This document shows, piece by piece, positions 24,806 through 34,508 of a stretch of DNA of 64,000 nt. The stretch lies in assembly GCA_963823215.1 (NCBI GenBank), contig CAWGKT010000001.1, positions 1-64,000 of the forward strand. Direction: 5' to 3'. The position numbers were made by a program, and so were the translations under genes. Every line of letters starts with the position of its first letter. Positions within the stretch are counted from its first letter, which is position 1. Under the pieces are notes generated by a model. That model saw only the letters and a list, made by a program, of their open reading frames with translations. It made no database searches and was not told where the DNA came from. This stretch comes from CAIWHR01 sp963823215. GTDB lineage: Bacteria > Pseudomonadota > Gammaproteobacteria > Burkholderiales > Casimicrobiaceae.

Positions 24806-27800
24806 ATGGCCAAGCCGTTCATCTTCATCGTTTCGGGACAGGAACAGCCCGCCGGAGCCACGGCCACGCGCGGCAGCGGCTTGGCGCAATCCCGGCCAAC
24901 GATCCCGCGCGGACGCGTTAGACAGTCCGTCCGTATCGGCGCGCAGCGCGGGGCGGGCGGCGAAGTGCGCGTCGCCGCGGAGGCTGGCAAGGACATCGTC
25001 GTGCTGCGGATCGCGGGCGGCCCGGCGCTCTACCTGCGGCCCGACAGCGCATTTGATCTTATTCAGGCGCAGTCGAGGCCGCCAGGCAAGCGGGGCGCCA
25101 AAGAAGAAGGAGACGAGGTCCTCGCGCGGGATGAAGTGCGAGTCCCGGGGCGGCTCCAATGGCGCGGGCTCGAAAACGCTTCAACGAGCCGCAGTGGCGC
25201 TGGAGGCGGACTCGGCGACGTGCTGCTCGAAGGAATTGACGTCCTCACCGATGCGGCAGCCGACCTGACGGCGGATCTGGTCATTCGCAAGGTCGACGAC
25301 CAGGTGACGGAGGGCGTCTACCTGCTGCAACGCGACGACCTGCCTAAGCTCAAGGAGAGCGGAGCTCAGCCGGTCAAGGTGGCAACGGTACCTGAAGGAG
25401 AACCGGTGCTGGTGCTCGTGCACGGCAGCTTCTCGAACACGAACGGAACTTTCGTGAAACTGTGGAAGGAGCATCCGCAGCCTGTGGCCGCGCTGTTCGA
25501 CCACTACAAGAACCGTGTCTACGCACTCGACCATCGCACACTCGGTGCGAGCCCGATTTCCAATGCGCTCACCCTCGCAAAGGCGCTGCCGAAGCATGCG
25601 CGCATCCACCTTCTCACGCATTCCCGGGGCGGATTGGTAGCCGAGGTGTTGGCGCGTGCCTGCGCCAGCCCGGATCTGGCGGCCGACCTCAAGTTCTTCG
25701 CCGGGAAGGGCTACGAGGAGCAGCGTAAGGACCTCAATAGTCTCCATGCGCTGGTGAGGCAGAACGACCTCCAGGTCGGACAAGTCGTTCGCGTCGCCTG
25801 TCCTGCGCGCGGTACGCTGCTCGCGTCGAAGCGGCTCGATGCCTATCTGTCCGTCTTCAAATGGTCGCTGGAGCTCGCGGGTGTCCCCGTGCTTCCCGCG
25901 TTGCTGGATTTCATTGCCGAAGTTGCAACGCGACGCGAAGATCCGGCGAAGATCCCGGGTCTTGCCGCGCAGATCCCGGACAGCCCGCTGGTGAAGTGGC
26001 TGCACTCGGCCCCCGATCCCATACCCGGGGAGCTGCGCGTCGTAGCTGGCGACCTCGAAGGCGATTCCGTCGTCGCTTGGCTCAAGGTGCTCGTAGCGGA
26101 CTCGTTCTATTGGACGGACAACGATCTCGTCGTGCAGACGCGCTCGATGTACGGTGGCGTTCCGCGAGACAGGGGTGCGACCTTTGTCCTGGACCAGAGC
26201 GGCAAGGTCTCGCACTTCAACTACTTCAGCAACGAGACCACCGCAGCGGCGATGGTCAACGCCTTGCTCGGCGGCGACACTCGCAAGTTCCAGCCGATAG
26301 GGCCGAAGTCGTGGGCCGGCGAGGTTTCGAGCGGCGCACGCAGCAGGGTGACGCGCGATGCCAAGCCCGCGAGCGACAAGCCCGCAGTGTTCGTGTTGCC
26401 GGGAATTCTGGGAAGCAATCTCAGTGTCGATGGCAAGCGCATTTGGCTGGGTCCGCGGATCGTTTTCGGACTGAAGCGGCTCGCGTTCGTGCCTGCAGGC
26501 GACACCGTGCGTCCCGACGGCCCTCTCGGCCTCTACGATGATCTGTCCGAGTTCCTGTCGGAGACGCACGAGGTCTTCGAATTCGGTTACGACTGGCGCC
26601 GGCCGTTGGAGGAGGAGGCCCGTCGCCTCGCCGATGAAGTGCGGGACGCACTCGATGCGCGCGAGCGCAGCGGACAACCGGTGCGCCTGGTTGCCCACTC
26701 GATGGGCGGCTTGCTCGCGCGCACGATGCTGCTCGAGCGCCCCGAAGTGTGGAAGCAGATGATGTCGCGAACGGGCGTGCGGGTCCTGATGCTCGGCACA
26801 CCCAACGGAGGCTCATGGGCACCGATGCAGGTCCTTTCCGGCGACGACAAGTTCGGCAATTTCCTCGTTGCCTTCGGTGCACCCTTCCAGGGTTACGAGG
26901 CGCGCACGATGATGGCGGCCTTCCCGGGCTTCATCCAGCTCCAGGCCGCGCTGCACGACGCGAATCTGGGCCTGGCAAGCGCAGAGACTTGGAAGAAGCT
27001 CGCCGATGAGGATCTCGACGCGGTACGCAAGAACAGCACATGGCATGCCGACGAGTTGCAGCTCGCTGAGTATCGGTGGGGAGTGCCTACCCAGGACGTC
27101 CTGGACCAGGCCGTCGCCCTGCGCCGCAAGCTCGATGCACAGCGCGACACGACGCTCATGGCCTACTCGGACAAGATCCTGCTCGTCGTGGGACAGTCCG
27201 AATTCACCCCGGACGGTTACGATGCCGGCGGTCGCGAAGGGCTGGTGTATCTCAATGCCAAGTCCGGCGGCGACGGGCGTGTAACGTGGGCGAGCGCACG
27301 GTTGCCCGGCGTGCAAACGTGGAAGGTCGATTGCGAGCATGGCAAGCTGCCGGAAGAAAAGGGTGCTTACGGCGCGTACCTGGAGCTGCTCGAAAAAGGA
27401 ACCACGGCATCGCTAGGGCCGCTGCTCGACGGCGCGGGAACAAGAGGATCGGCGGCGGCGGCCGAGTCCGTGCCGGCGCATGTGCGCAGTCGTCCTTCGC
27501 GAGGCGGCTCGTCCGGCCGCCCACCGACAACCGACCGCGATCTACTGGCACCGTCGGACCGCGACGCGAGGCAGAGCGCCAGGGATCCGGGGAGGGCCCT
27601 GCACATCACCGTCACCAACGGTGATCTCAAGTTTGTTCGGCAGCCTCTGGTGCTCGGACACTACCGCGCCATTCGTCTCACCGGGACCGAGTGGGTGATG
27701 GACGAACTGATCGGTCATTCGATGAGCGAGAAGGTAAGAGCCGGGTCATACCCGGACACTCCCGGTACCAACCAGGTCTTTGCCAACCGGTCGACCGATG

Positions 27801-30370
27801 CCGACTACCCCGGCCGAATCCCGAGGCCGGAAGCCGTCATCGTCGCCGGGCTCGGCGGCGAAGGGGAGCTTCGCGCGGTCGAGCTGGTACAAACGGTGAG
27901 GCAGGCCGTCATCGAGTGGTCGCAGCGCGAGTCGGAGAAGCCGTTGGGAGGAGCTTCGACTTTCGAGCTCGCGTCCACGCTCATCGGAAGCGGAGGCAGC
28001 GGAATCTCCGCGGGACAGTCTGCCCAGCTCATCGCGCAGGGAGTGCGCGAAGCCAATGAGCGCCTCGCCGAAATCGATTGGCCGATCGTAGGTCATCTGC
28101 ATCTCATCGAGCTTTACCTCGACCGGGCGAGCGACGCATGGCGAAGTCTGCAGGTGCAAGCGGGTTCCACACCCTCGCACTATGTCGTGACCAGTACGAT
28201 CCAATCGGGCAAGGGTGCGATGCGCAGGCCACTCGAATCGGGCTACCGCGGGGCTGACTACGATCTCATCTCCGCGATCTCCGACTTGGACAGCAGCGGC
28301 AACCCACTCATCGCCTATACGCTCGACACCAAGCGCGCACGGACCGAAATACGTGCGCAGGCCACGCAAGGCCCGCTCCTGCGCCGGCTGGTGGCAACGG
28401 CCTCGAACGACAAGAATTTCGACGACCAGATCGGTCGTACTCTCTTCCGCCTGTTGGTGCCGGTGGAGATGGAAATGTTCCTCGGCGGTTCCACGGAGAT
28501 GGTCATCGAGCTTGACCCCGGCACTGCGGGCATTCCGTGGGAACTCCTGGACGCCAACGTGCCGGGTGGTGGCGACAGGCGTCCGTGGGCAATCCGCTCG
28601 AAGCTGATACGCAAGCTGCGCCTGAAAGAGTTTCGCCGACAGGTGAGGGATGCCAACACCGAGGAAAGAATCCTGGTGATCGGCGAGCCGATGAGCGATG
28701 CGAAGACTTATCCGAGACTGCCGGGAGCGCGAGCCGAGGCGAACATGATCGTCAAGCGTCTCACCGCTCCAGGGGCACTGAGCGCCGACAAGGTCACTGC
28801 GCTCATAAGCCCCGACGACGAGGAGCTCACAGGTCCGGATGCCCGCACCGTGATCAACGCCCTCATGGCGTCCGATTGGCGGATCGTGCACATCTCCGGG
28901 CACGGCGAACCGCCCGAAAAGCTTGGCGCCGAGCCGAAGACGTGTGACGATCCGGATCAGGAGGATGGCGATCCGCGTGGGGTTGTTCTATCCGATTGCA
29001 GCTTCCTGGGCCCGCGGGAGATCGAGAACATGCGGGTGGTGCCTGAACTGGTGTTCGTCAATTGTTGTCACCTCGCCGCGCGGAATACCGGAGAGCTCCT
29101 CGACAAATTCGACAGAGCGCGCTTTGCCGCGACGGTGGCCGAGAAGCTGATCAGCATCGGCGTGCGCTGCGTGATCGCCGCTGGCTGGGCGGTCGACGAT
29201 GCGACGGCCAACACGTTCGCCGCGACGTTCTACGACGCGATACTGCGGGGGCGCCGCTTCCTGGACGCGATCGCCGACGCCCGGGAAGCCGCGTACGCAT
29301 CGGGTGGCAATACCTGGGCAGCGTATCAATGCTACGGCGATCCCGACTGGATCTTCAAGCGAGAGGGCTCCGACGCACAGGGTCCTTTCCGACCGTTGGC
29401 GGAAAGGTACGCGAGCATCGCTTCGGCGCCTGCGCTGGAAAACGCGCTCGAAACGCTGAGGGTCGAAAGCAAGTACCAGGGAAAGACGGGCGAAGCGCAA
29501 CGCGTGCGGATACGCTATCTCGACGACCAATTCCGATCACGGTGGGGCGACATCGGCAGCGTCGCGACTGCATTCGCAGAGGCGTGGGATGCGCTCGGGG
29601 ACCGCGCTGCCGCAATCAAGTGGTACGAGCGGGCTGTGGCCGCTGAGGATGGAACTGCGGCGACAAAGGCGATCGAACAGCTTGCGAACTTGCGGGTCCG
29701 AAAGGCGTGGAACGACGTCAACCGCGCTTTGAATGGCGGTGGCAAGAGCGCGCGTGCGAGGGCCATTGGGGATGCGCGCAAGGAGATCGACGCGGGAATC
29801 GAGCTACTGGAAAAGCTACTGTCCATCCAGCCTTCCATGGAGCGATGGAGCATGCTCGGGTCCGCCTACAAGCGTCTGGCAATGGTCCTGGATGCGGCGG
29901 GCGAGCCTTCGGGCAAAGCGATCGCCGAGATGAAATCGCGCTATCGGCGAGCGGAGCTGGCCGGGCGGAAGGCCAAGCTTCCGAATGTGTTTTATCCGAT
30001 GCTCAACCTCATCGCGACGGAGCTTGTCTCGCCGGGACGCGCCCGCAAGCCGCTGGACCGGGACCAGGTTGCAGAGATCCGCCAGGCTCTCGAGCTGCAG
30101 ATGCGCGACGATCCGGAATTCTGGGCGGCGGCCGGGCAGATCGAACTGACGATGTACGAGGCGCTTGCTTCCCGCGAAGGGTTGCCGTCCAGGCTCAGGC
30201 AGATCATGGCCGCATATCAGGACCTCAATGCCCGCGTCAAGGCGAAATCGATGTGGGCATCCGTTTACGATCAGGTCGGCTTCGTGCTTCCGAGAGCCAT
30301 TCCGAGAACTGCGAAGGCGGAGATGCGCGCGGCCGCGCAACTGCTGGATCTCCTCCGGTCATTCGCGTGA
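24806..30370 (+). CDS. Giant double alpha/beta-hydrolase - CHAT protease - helical-repeat protein
   Basis: An uninterrupted 1854-residue protein. Domains in order: an alpha/beta hydrolase (LVLVHGSFSNTNGTF; nucleophile S273 in THSRGG); a second, LCAT-like lipase or acyltransferase domain (VFVLPGILGSNLSV; S632 in VAHSMGGLLAR); and a linker domain of about 350 residues without a clear name. A CHAT caspase-like protease domain follows with H1366 in HISGHGE and C1420/C1421 in FVNCCHLA. Then comes a helical TPR/TRAF-binding-like repeat region to the end. The combination puts two esterases and a clan-CD protease on one chain with a likely sensor scaffold. It lies directly after the metacaspase. No signal peptide or membrane helix is visible, so it is cytoplasmic; membrane lipids or acyl groups are possible targets of the esterases (inference). 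Confidence 0.85.
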   Translation: MAKPFIFIVSGQEQPAGATATRGSGLAQSRPTIPRGRVRQSVRIGAQRGAGGEVRVAAEAGKDIVVLRIAGGPALYLRPDSAFDLIQAQSRPPGKRGAKEEGDEVLARDEVRVPGRLQWRGLENASTSRSGAGGGLGDVLLEGIDVLTDAAADLTADLVIRKVDDQVTEGVYLLQRDDLPKLKESGAQPVKVATVPEGEPVLVLVHGSFSNTNGTFVKLWKEHPQPVAALFDHYKNRVYALDHRTLGASPISNALTLAKALPKHARIHLLTHSRGGLVAEVLARACASPDLAADLKFFAGKGYEEQRKDLNSLHALVRQNDLQVGQVVRVACPARGTLLASKRLDAYLSVFKWSLELAGVPVLPALLDFIAEVATRREDPAKIPGLAAQIPDSPLVKWLHSAPDPIPGELRVVAGDLEGDSVVAWLKVLVADSFYWTDNDLVVQTRSMYGGVPRDRGATFVLDQSGKVSHFNYFSNETTAAAMVNALLGGDTRKFQPIGPKSWAGEVSSGARSRVTRDAKPASDKPAVFVLPGILGSNLSVDGKRIWLGPRIVFGLKRLAFVPAGDTVRPDGPLGLYDDLSEFLSETHEVFEFGYDWRRPLEEEARRLADEVRDALDARERSGQPVRLVAHSMGGLLARTMLLERPEVWKQMMSRTGVRVLMLGTPNGGSWAPMQVLSGDDKFGNFLVAFGAPFQGYEARTMMAAFPGFIQLQAALHDANLGLASAETWKKLADEDLDAVRKNSTWHADELQLAEYRWGVPTQDVLDQAVALRRKLDAQRDTTLMAYSDKILLVVGQSEFTPDGYDAGGREGLVYLNAKSGGDGRVTWASARLPGVQTWKVDCEHGKLPEEKGAYGAYLELLEKGTTASLGPLLDGAGTRGSAAAAESVPAHVRSRPSRGGSSGRPPTTDRDLLAPSDRDARQSARDPGRALHITVTNGDLKFVRQPLVLGHYRAIRLTGTEWVMDELIGHSMSEKVRAGSYPDTPGTNQVFANRSTDADYPGRIPRPEAVIVAGLGGEGELRAVELVQTVRQAVIEWSQRESEKPLGGASTFELASTLIGSGGSGISAGQSAQLIAQGVREANERLAEIDWPIVGHLHLIELYLDRASDAWRSLQVQAGSTPSHYVVTSTIQSGKGAMRRPLESGYRGADYDLISAISDLDSSGNPLIAYTLDTKRARTEIRAQATQGPLLRRLVATASNDKNFDDQIGRTLFRLLVPVEMEMFLGGSTEMVIELDPGTAGIPWELLDANVPGGGDRRPWAIRSKLIRKLRLKEFRRQVRDANTEERILVIGEPMSDAKTYPRLPGARAEANMIVKRLTAPGALSADKVTALISPDDEELTGPDARTVINALMASDWRIVHISGHGEPPEKLGAEPKTCDDPDQEDGDPRGVVLSDCSFLGPREIENMRVVPELVFVNCCHLAARNTGELLDKFDRARFAATVAEKLISIGVRCVIAAGWAVDDATANTFAATFYDAILRGRRFLDAIADAREAAYASGGNTWAAYQCYGDPDWIFKREGSDAQGPFRPLAERYASIASAPALENALETLRVESKYQGKTGEAQRVRIRYLDDQFRSRWGDIGSVATAFAEAWDALGDRAAAIKWYERAVAAEDGTAATKAIEQLANLRVRKAWNDVNRALNGGGKSARARAIGDARKEIDAGIELLEKLLSIQPSMERWSMLGSAYKRLAMVLDAAGEPSGKAIAEMKSRYRRAELAGRKAKLPNVFYPMLNLIATELVSPGRARKPLDRDQVAEIRQALELQMRDDPEFWAAAGQIELTMYEALASREGLPSRLRQIMAAYQDLNARVKAKSMWASVYDQVGFVLPRAIPRTAKAEMRAAAQLLDLLRSFA

Positions 30371-30583
30371 CCGCGCGCGCACCCTATCGTCGATGAACTT
30401 GAAATCAGGTGAATGAATGGCAAGCAGAAAGCTGCGAGGTGGTCTACCCGACGTCATGAATCCGAATGCTCGCGAGAAGTCGGGAAACTTGAATTCGCGA
30501 TGGAGCTTGCCCTCGGTCAGCGTCCAGTCACCGAGTGACCGAAGGGTCACGTCAATTTCCTTTGTCGAAAGCCTCGTCACCAT
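30359..30583 (-). pseudogene. Truncated pterin-4a-carbinolamine dehydratase
   Basis: From the start MVTRLSTKEIDVTLRSLGDW it reads LHREFKFPDFSRAFGFMT, the N-terminal half of a pterin dehydratase (PhhB/PCD, about 100 residues in full). The catalytic HHPE block and the THDxGGxT block are absent. After GFMT the sequence becomes unrelated and the frame ends inside the 3' end of the giant CHAT gene. The gene was probably cut when the neighbouring block inserted or recombined. A functional copy would have to lie elsewhere. Confidence 0.65.
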
Positions 30584-30880
30584 GCGCGTTAGTCCTCGAA
30601 AGCGAGGGGCGGCATGCCCTCGGGTAGCCAAACGCCGCGGTAAGATCTCGTCGGTCCGCGCCTGAAGGCGGAGTGCAGGTCGTCAAGGCGTTTCGCAGCA
30701 ATCATGTCGAGCCGCGTGACACGACAGCCAATATCTCACATGGTAAAGAACTCAGGGCGTTGCATTGATTTTCCCATCGCGGGTGGTGCGGTGTGTCCCA
30801 GGCATTGGAACGACCAGATGAGTTCCCATCTCGCCTGGGATTCCAAATCCCTGCGGATAGGATCTCAAGCTCCGTAGCGG

Positions 30881-31273
30881 CTAGTCGAAAGCCGCCGATG
30901 GATATGACTTCTCGTCGACCCCATCAAGCCAAACCGGGATCACCGTGACTTGTCGTGCGCCGCCGATACCGCGGCTAAGCGCTTCGCAGAGTTCCAATCG
31001 CCCCCAATCTTTCGGATCATCCAAGCTCCTGCGGCCCCATTCGTCTGCTGCGCGGAGCCAATTCTTGCCGATGAGCGCCAGCATGACCCGTGCCGTAGAC
31101 AGCGCATTGCGAAGCGCGTCGGGCCACCCAACTCCGCCATCGATACCGCTGCGATCGAAGAACACGTGCTCATGCCCAAATGCCCATCCGAGGCGATCCG
31201 CGATCGCGAATGCCGCGTGCTGAGAATCCAATCGGCGATAGCAAATTAAGAGCGACTTCGGCGTGTTTCCCAT
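30881..31273 (-). CDS. Small TIR-domain protein, probably truncated
   Basis: About 130 residues from the ATG at 31273: SLLICYRRLDSQHAAFAIAD (first strand and helix), HVFFDRSGIDGGVGWPDALR (BB-loop region) and VMLALIGKNWL. RLELCEALSRG follows, where the Glu is the likely catalytic residue of NADase TIRs, and then VIPVWLDGV. The TIR core is nearly complete, but the protein stops at YPSAAFD without an N- or C-terminal sensor, so a downstream part may have been lost. TIR domains of this kind cleave NAD+ or make cyclic ADP-ribose signals in bacterial defence. The 249 bases upstream of the pterin gene remnant hold nothing else. Confidence 0.7.
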   Translation of the reverse strand: MGNTPKSLLICYRRLDSQHAAFAIADRLGWAFGHEHVFFDRSGIDGGVGWPDALRNALSTARVMLALIGKNWLRAADEWGRRSLDDPKDWGRLELCEALSRGIGGARQVTVIPVWLDGVDEKSYPSAAFD

Positions 31274-31405
31274 TGCTCGAACTCCTTGGTCGCTGCGCAG
31301 GCGCTCGAATGGCGACAACCACACGTCCGCCGCGCCTCCGTCAGTCGAAGTCTGCGCGTCCGCCAACCGTCTGCAAGGCGTTGTGCCGGTGTATCGACGG
31401 GCGAG

Positions 31406-33053
31406 CTAATCCAGCGCGAGAAGCAGATTGGGCAGGCCCATCCGGAAGCGCACCTGGTCCAGCAGTTGCGCGTTGCGCATCGCGAGCGGGATGTCGAACT
31501 CCCACAGATCGCACGGCGGCGCGGCGACGCCCGATACGGCAAGGATCGCGTTCGTCGCCCGACGTGCCGCCTCGTTGGCGGCCTTCCATCGTGGCGAGAT
31601 CGGTGTGGGTTCGCACGTAGTCGGCGGCGAGGAACAGATTGCCGATTTCAGTGAACGCCTCCGGGCGCGCGGCCAGCGATCCGACATGATTGATGAGCAG
31701 CGGCTCGGCGTTGGTCACGGTCCCTGGATTGGGAAGCTGATGTCCGGATCGAGGAACCAGTCCACCAGATTGCCATCGTCGAGCTGCACATGGCCGGTCG
31801 CGTTGAGCGCGGCCTTCAACTGCGCCCAGACTTCGTCCTTGATCTCCTCGCGCGAGGCGGCCGCCATCGCGGCGCTTGCCGTTGAAGTTGCCGGGCGCCG
31901 TCCAGTTGGAGATGTCGACCGAGAGGATTCCGCCCGACGCGCCCGTTGCCGTACGTCGACAGATCGTAGCCGCGCCAGAACTGCCGCTGCGAGATCGACG
32001 TCAGCGCCCAGTTCGAGTCGAGGTAGATCGCGTGGCCGTCGGCGAGCGGCTGATCGGTCTCGAGATAGAACTGGATGCCGTTCATCCACTCCGTGCGCAG
32101 CTCACGCGAGTCGCGCAAGCGATGGCGCCGCGCGCGTCAGCTCCGGCGTGAGGAGCCGCTGCATCACTTCCACCGGCATCGCGGCGACATGGTAGTCGGC
32201 GGTCACCGCATCGAGCTGACCGTTGCGCTCGACCGAGACGCTGCCTATCCGGTCGCCTTCCAGGTTGAACGCGCGCACCGTTGCGTTGGGGATCAGCGTC
32301 ACGCCGAGCCGGTCGGTCAGATGCGTTCGCCATGGATCGATCCACACGTCGTTCGTCGGCCCGGCCGAGCAGGCGATCGAACACGCGTCCCGGAACGAGG
32401 ATGCCGTAGAAGAGCTGCAGCAGGATGCGCCCGACGGTGCGCGTGCTGCTCTCCTCGGCGCGCATGGCGACGAGCGAACGGGTCATCCCCTGCCCGAGAT
32501 ACCTGCGATAGTTCTCGGACCGCGCGTTCGCGCCGATGAAATCCCAGAACGTGATCTGCTCGTACTCTTCGCGGAAGCGTTCCTCGCAGCTCGTCGCCAG
32601 CGCCAGGAGACGGGTGACGAAGAACGCGATCTCGTGATGCGGAATGTCGAGATTGTCGAAGAGCGCGAAGAACGCCGTCCGGAAATCATCCAGCGTTTCG
32701 GGAAAGCGGGCGACCCAGATCGGATCGAGCTTCCCCTGCCGCGCAAGGAGAATCCGCGTCGCCTGCACGAGGTTGTCGCGGCAGTTGGCGCCGTTCGTCC
32801 CGAACGGTATGCGGCGCATGGTGTCGGTGACGTGCTTGTAGAAGCCCGGGAAGAAGCGGAAACCGTGCTCTGCGGGAAGGTCGGCCGCGTCCTTCGATAC
32901 CGCTGCCGGCGACCGACAGGCTCCGCGCCTTGCCGCCGAATGCGGCATTGCGCTCGTACACGTCACCGCAAAGCCGCGTTCGGCCAGCTCGTGCGCCGCG
33001 CTGAGACCTCCGACGCCACCGCCGAAGATTGCGACCGAAGGTTTCACCGGCAT
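31406..33053 (-). pseudogene. FAD-dependent oxidoreductase (phytoene desaturase/HpnE-like), frame-broken
   Basis: Starts with the dinucleotide-binding motif VAIFGGGVGGLSAAHELAER. Downstream blocks, spread over three frames, are HGFRFFPGFYKHVTDTMRRI, YRRYLGQGMTRSLVAMRAEE, LTDRLGVTLIPNATVRAF, MNGIQFYLETDQPL, GNLFLAADYVRTHTDLATME and LLDQVRFRMGLPNLL. The order and the late NLFLAADYVRTxTDLATME motif fit carotenoid-desaturase-like FAD enzymes, including hydroxysqualene dehydroxylase relatives. At least six frame breaks are needed (near 32940, 32365, 32110, 31900, 31720 and 31590). Total length of about 549 residues matches the family. It has no evident tie to the conflict genes around it. Confidence 0.75.
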
Positions 33054-33127
33054 GCCTCGAGCAATATCTGCAGGTTAGCGACAAGTTGCGCGAAGCAGCG
33101 CGCAAGCCATCGTGCGCGTCCGCCGGG

Positions 33128-34309
33128 CTACGTGAGGTCGAACGCCGCCGGAAAGTGCTCTTCCTTGACCAACTTCGCGCCTGCGGCCATCCCGACCTCG
33201 TCGAGTTTGGGCATGTTCTTGGGCTCGTCCATGGCGGTTAGCGCAGCGACATCCGCGTCGGGCCAGTCGAGGTCGAGATTCTCGCGGAACCAGTCGGCCT
33301 CGAACCTCACGTTGTAGCGCAGGTAGGACAGGCGCGGGGCACCTCCGACTCCCGGCTCGACCTTGCCCAGCTCGCGATCGATTTCGCGCGCGGTCGGGCT
33401 CTGCGAGATCCACTGCATCGTGGTCTCCACGAGGTCACCGCAATCATCCATGATCGACACAAGGGCGCGCATCGCGTGCGCGAGCGAGGTCGCACCCAGG
33501 CCTTCGGCTACACCGACATTTGTGCTCTTGCGACCGGTGCCGAGCGAAACGACGAGCAATTGATCGGGACCCATTTCCCAGTTGAACGCGTAACCTTTTA
33601 TCGTGGCCATCAACACGAGGGCGAGTGACGGATTGTTCGCCGTGCTGACACCGCCGTCGACGAATTCGCCGATCACGCCTTTCAAATTTCGCTTCGGTGT
33701 CGCCGTTCTTGATGACAATCTTTTCCGGGCCAAAATAAGTAGGGTGCGGCCGTGCTCGCGCGCACGACCTTCCACAGCGGGTACTCCCGAATTTGGAATG
33801 GTCGTCGAACCCTCGCGCAGGTTGAAGTAACGCGCCGCGGGATTGTTGCTGAGCGGCCATGGGCTTCCGGTGTCCAGGCGCTTGCTCATCACCATGAGCC
33901 CGGTCTTGAAATCGCTGCTCGCGAGCGTGCGATCCTTGAACAGCTCCTTGAGCGCCTTCGCCACGTTCTCGGAATCGTACTTCTGGCGGATGGCACCGAT
34001 CCGGAGCAGGCTCCGCTTGAACGTCGCGTTCCCGAGGGTGAAGTAGTGGTTGCGAACTTCCTCCGCGGTCATGCCGAGGCTCAGGCCGGCGGCGATGATC
34101 GAACCTGTCGACGTGCCGCCGATCAGGTCGAAATAATCCGACAGCCGGAAGTTCGGGTCTCCACCCGCCCGTGCGCGGAGGATGTCCTCGATTCGCCGCA
34201 GGAGCCCGGCCGTCAGCAGCCCGCGAATTCCGCCGCCGTCGAGGGCGAGGATGCGTTTGGGCTTGCAGGAGGGATCGAGGTGCTGTTTGAACGTTCGATA
34301 GGTCGGCAT
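33128..34309 (-). CDS. Patatin-like phospholipase
   Basis: A 393-residue patatin. The oxyanion motif is GGGIRG (25-30), the nucleophile S67 lies in GTSTG (65-69), and the catalytic Asp is in GEFVDGGVS (about residue 217). Patatins are Ser-Asp acyl hydrolases that strip acyl chains from phospholipids and serve as membrane-damaging effectors in several anti-phage systems. About residues 170-205 are out of register: the expected APTYFGPEKIVIKNGDTEAK sits in another frame, so two compensating indels (near 33690 and 33800) garble a short internal stretch while keeping the frame. It is divergent from the TIR-like/SLOG gene at 34509 across a 199-bp gap, so they may be coregulated. Confidence 0.85.
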   Translation of the reverse strand: MPTYRTFKQHLDPSCKPKRILALDGGGIRGLLTAGLLRRIEDILRARAGGDPNFRLSDYFDLIGGTSTGSIIAAGLSLGMTAEEVRNHYFTLGNATFKRSLLRIGAIRQKYDSENVAKALKELFKDRTLASSDFKTGLMVMSKRLDTGSPWPLSNNPAARYFNLREGSTTIPNSGVPAVEGRAREHGRTLLILARKRLSSRTATPKRNLKGVIGEFVDGGVSTANNPSLALVLMATIKGYAFNWEMGPDQLLVVSLGTGRKSTNVGVAEGLGATSLAHAMRALVSIMDDCGDLVETTMQWISQSPTAREIDRELGKVEPGVGGAPRLSYLRYNVRFEADWFRENLDLDWPDADVAALTAMDEPKNMPKLDEVGMAAGAKLVKEEHFPAAFDLT

Positions 34310-34508
34310 GGGACGCTCCTTTCATGTTCGACAGCATGCAAAGCGCGCCCGGCAGGCGTGGAACGAGACTTTAGCTTACGCTTGTCGCGTGTCCAAGAGC
34401 CACGCCTCCTGCATTTCCCGGCGGGGCTTGGATTATCATGGAGTGCAGTATTGCTGGCGACCCCGAGTCCGATAGCGGCCGCGATACCCGACGCTCGGAG
34501 GCAATCGT

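Noticed and set aside
25181..26698. Minus-strand open frame of 505 codons inside the giant CHAT gene
   Set aside because: Opposite a protein with three catalytic motifs in one uninterrupted frame; no motif of its own.
21238..30370. Bacterial gasdermin as substrate of the metacaspase
   Set aside because: No gene of suitable size and pattern is adjacent. The only nearby membrane protein is polytopic with a TIR-like tail.
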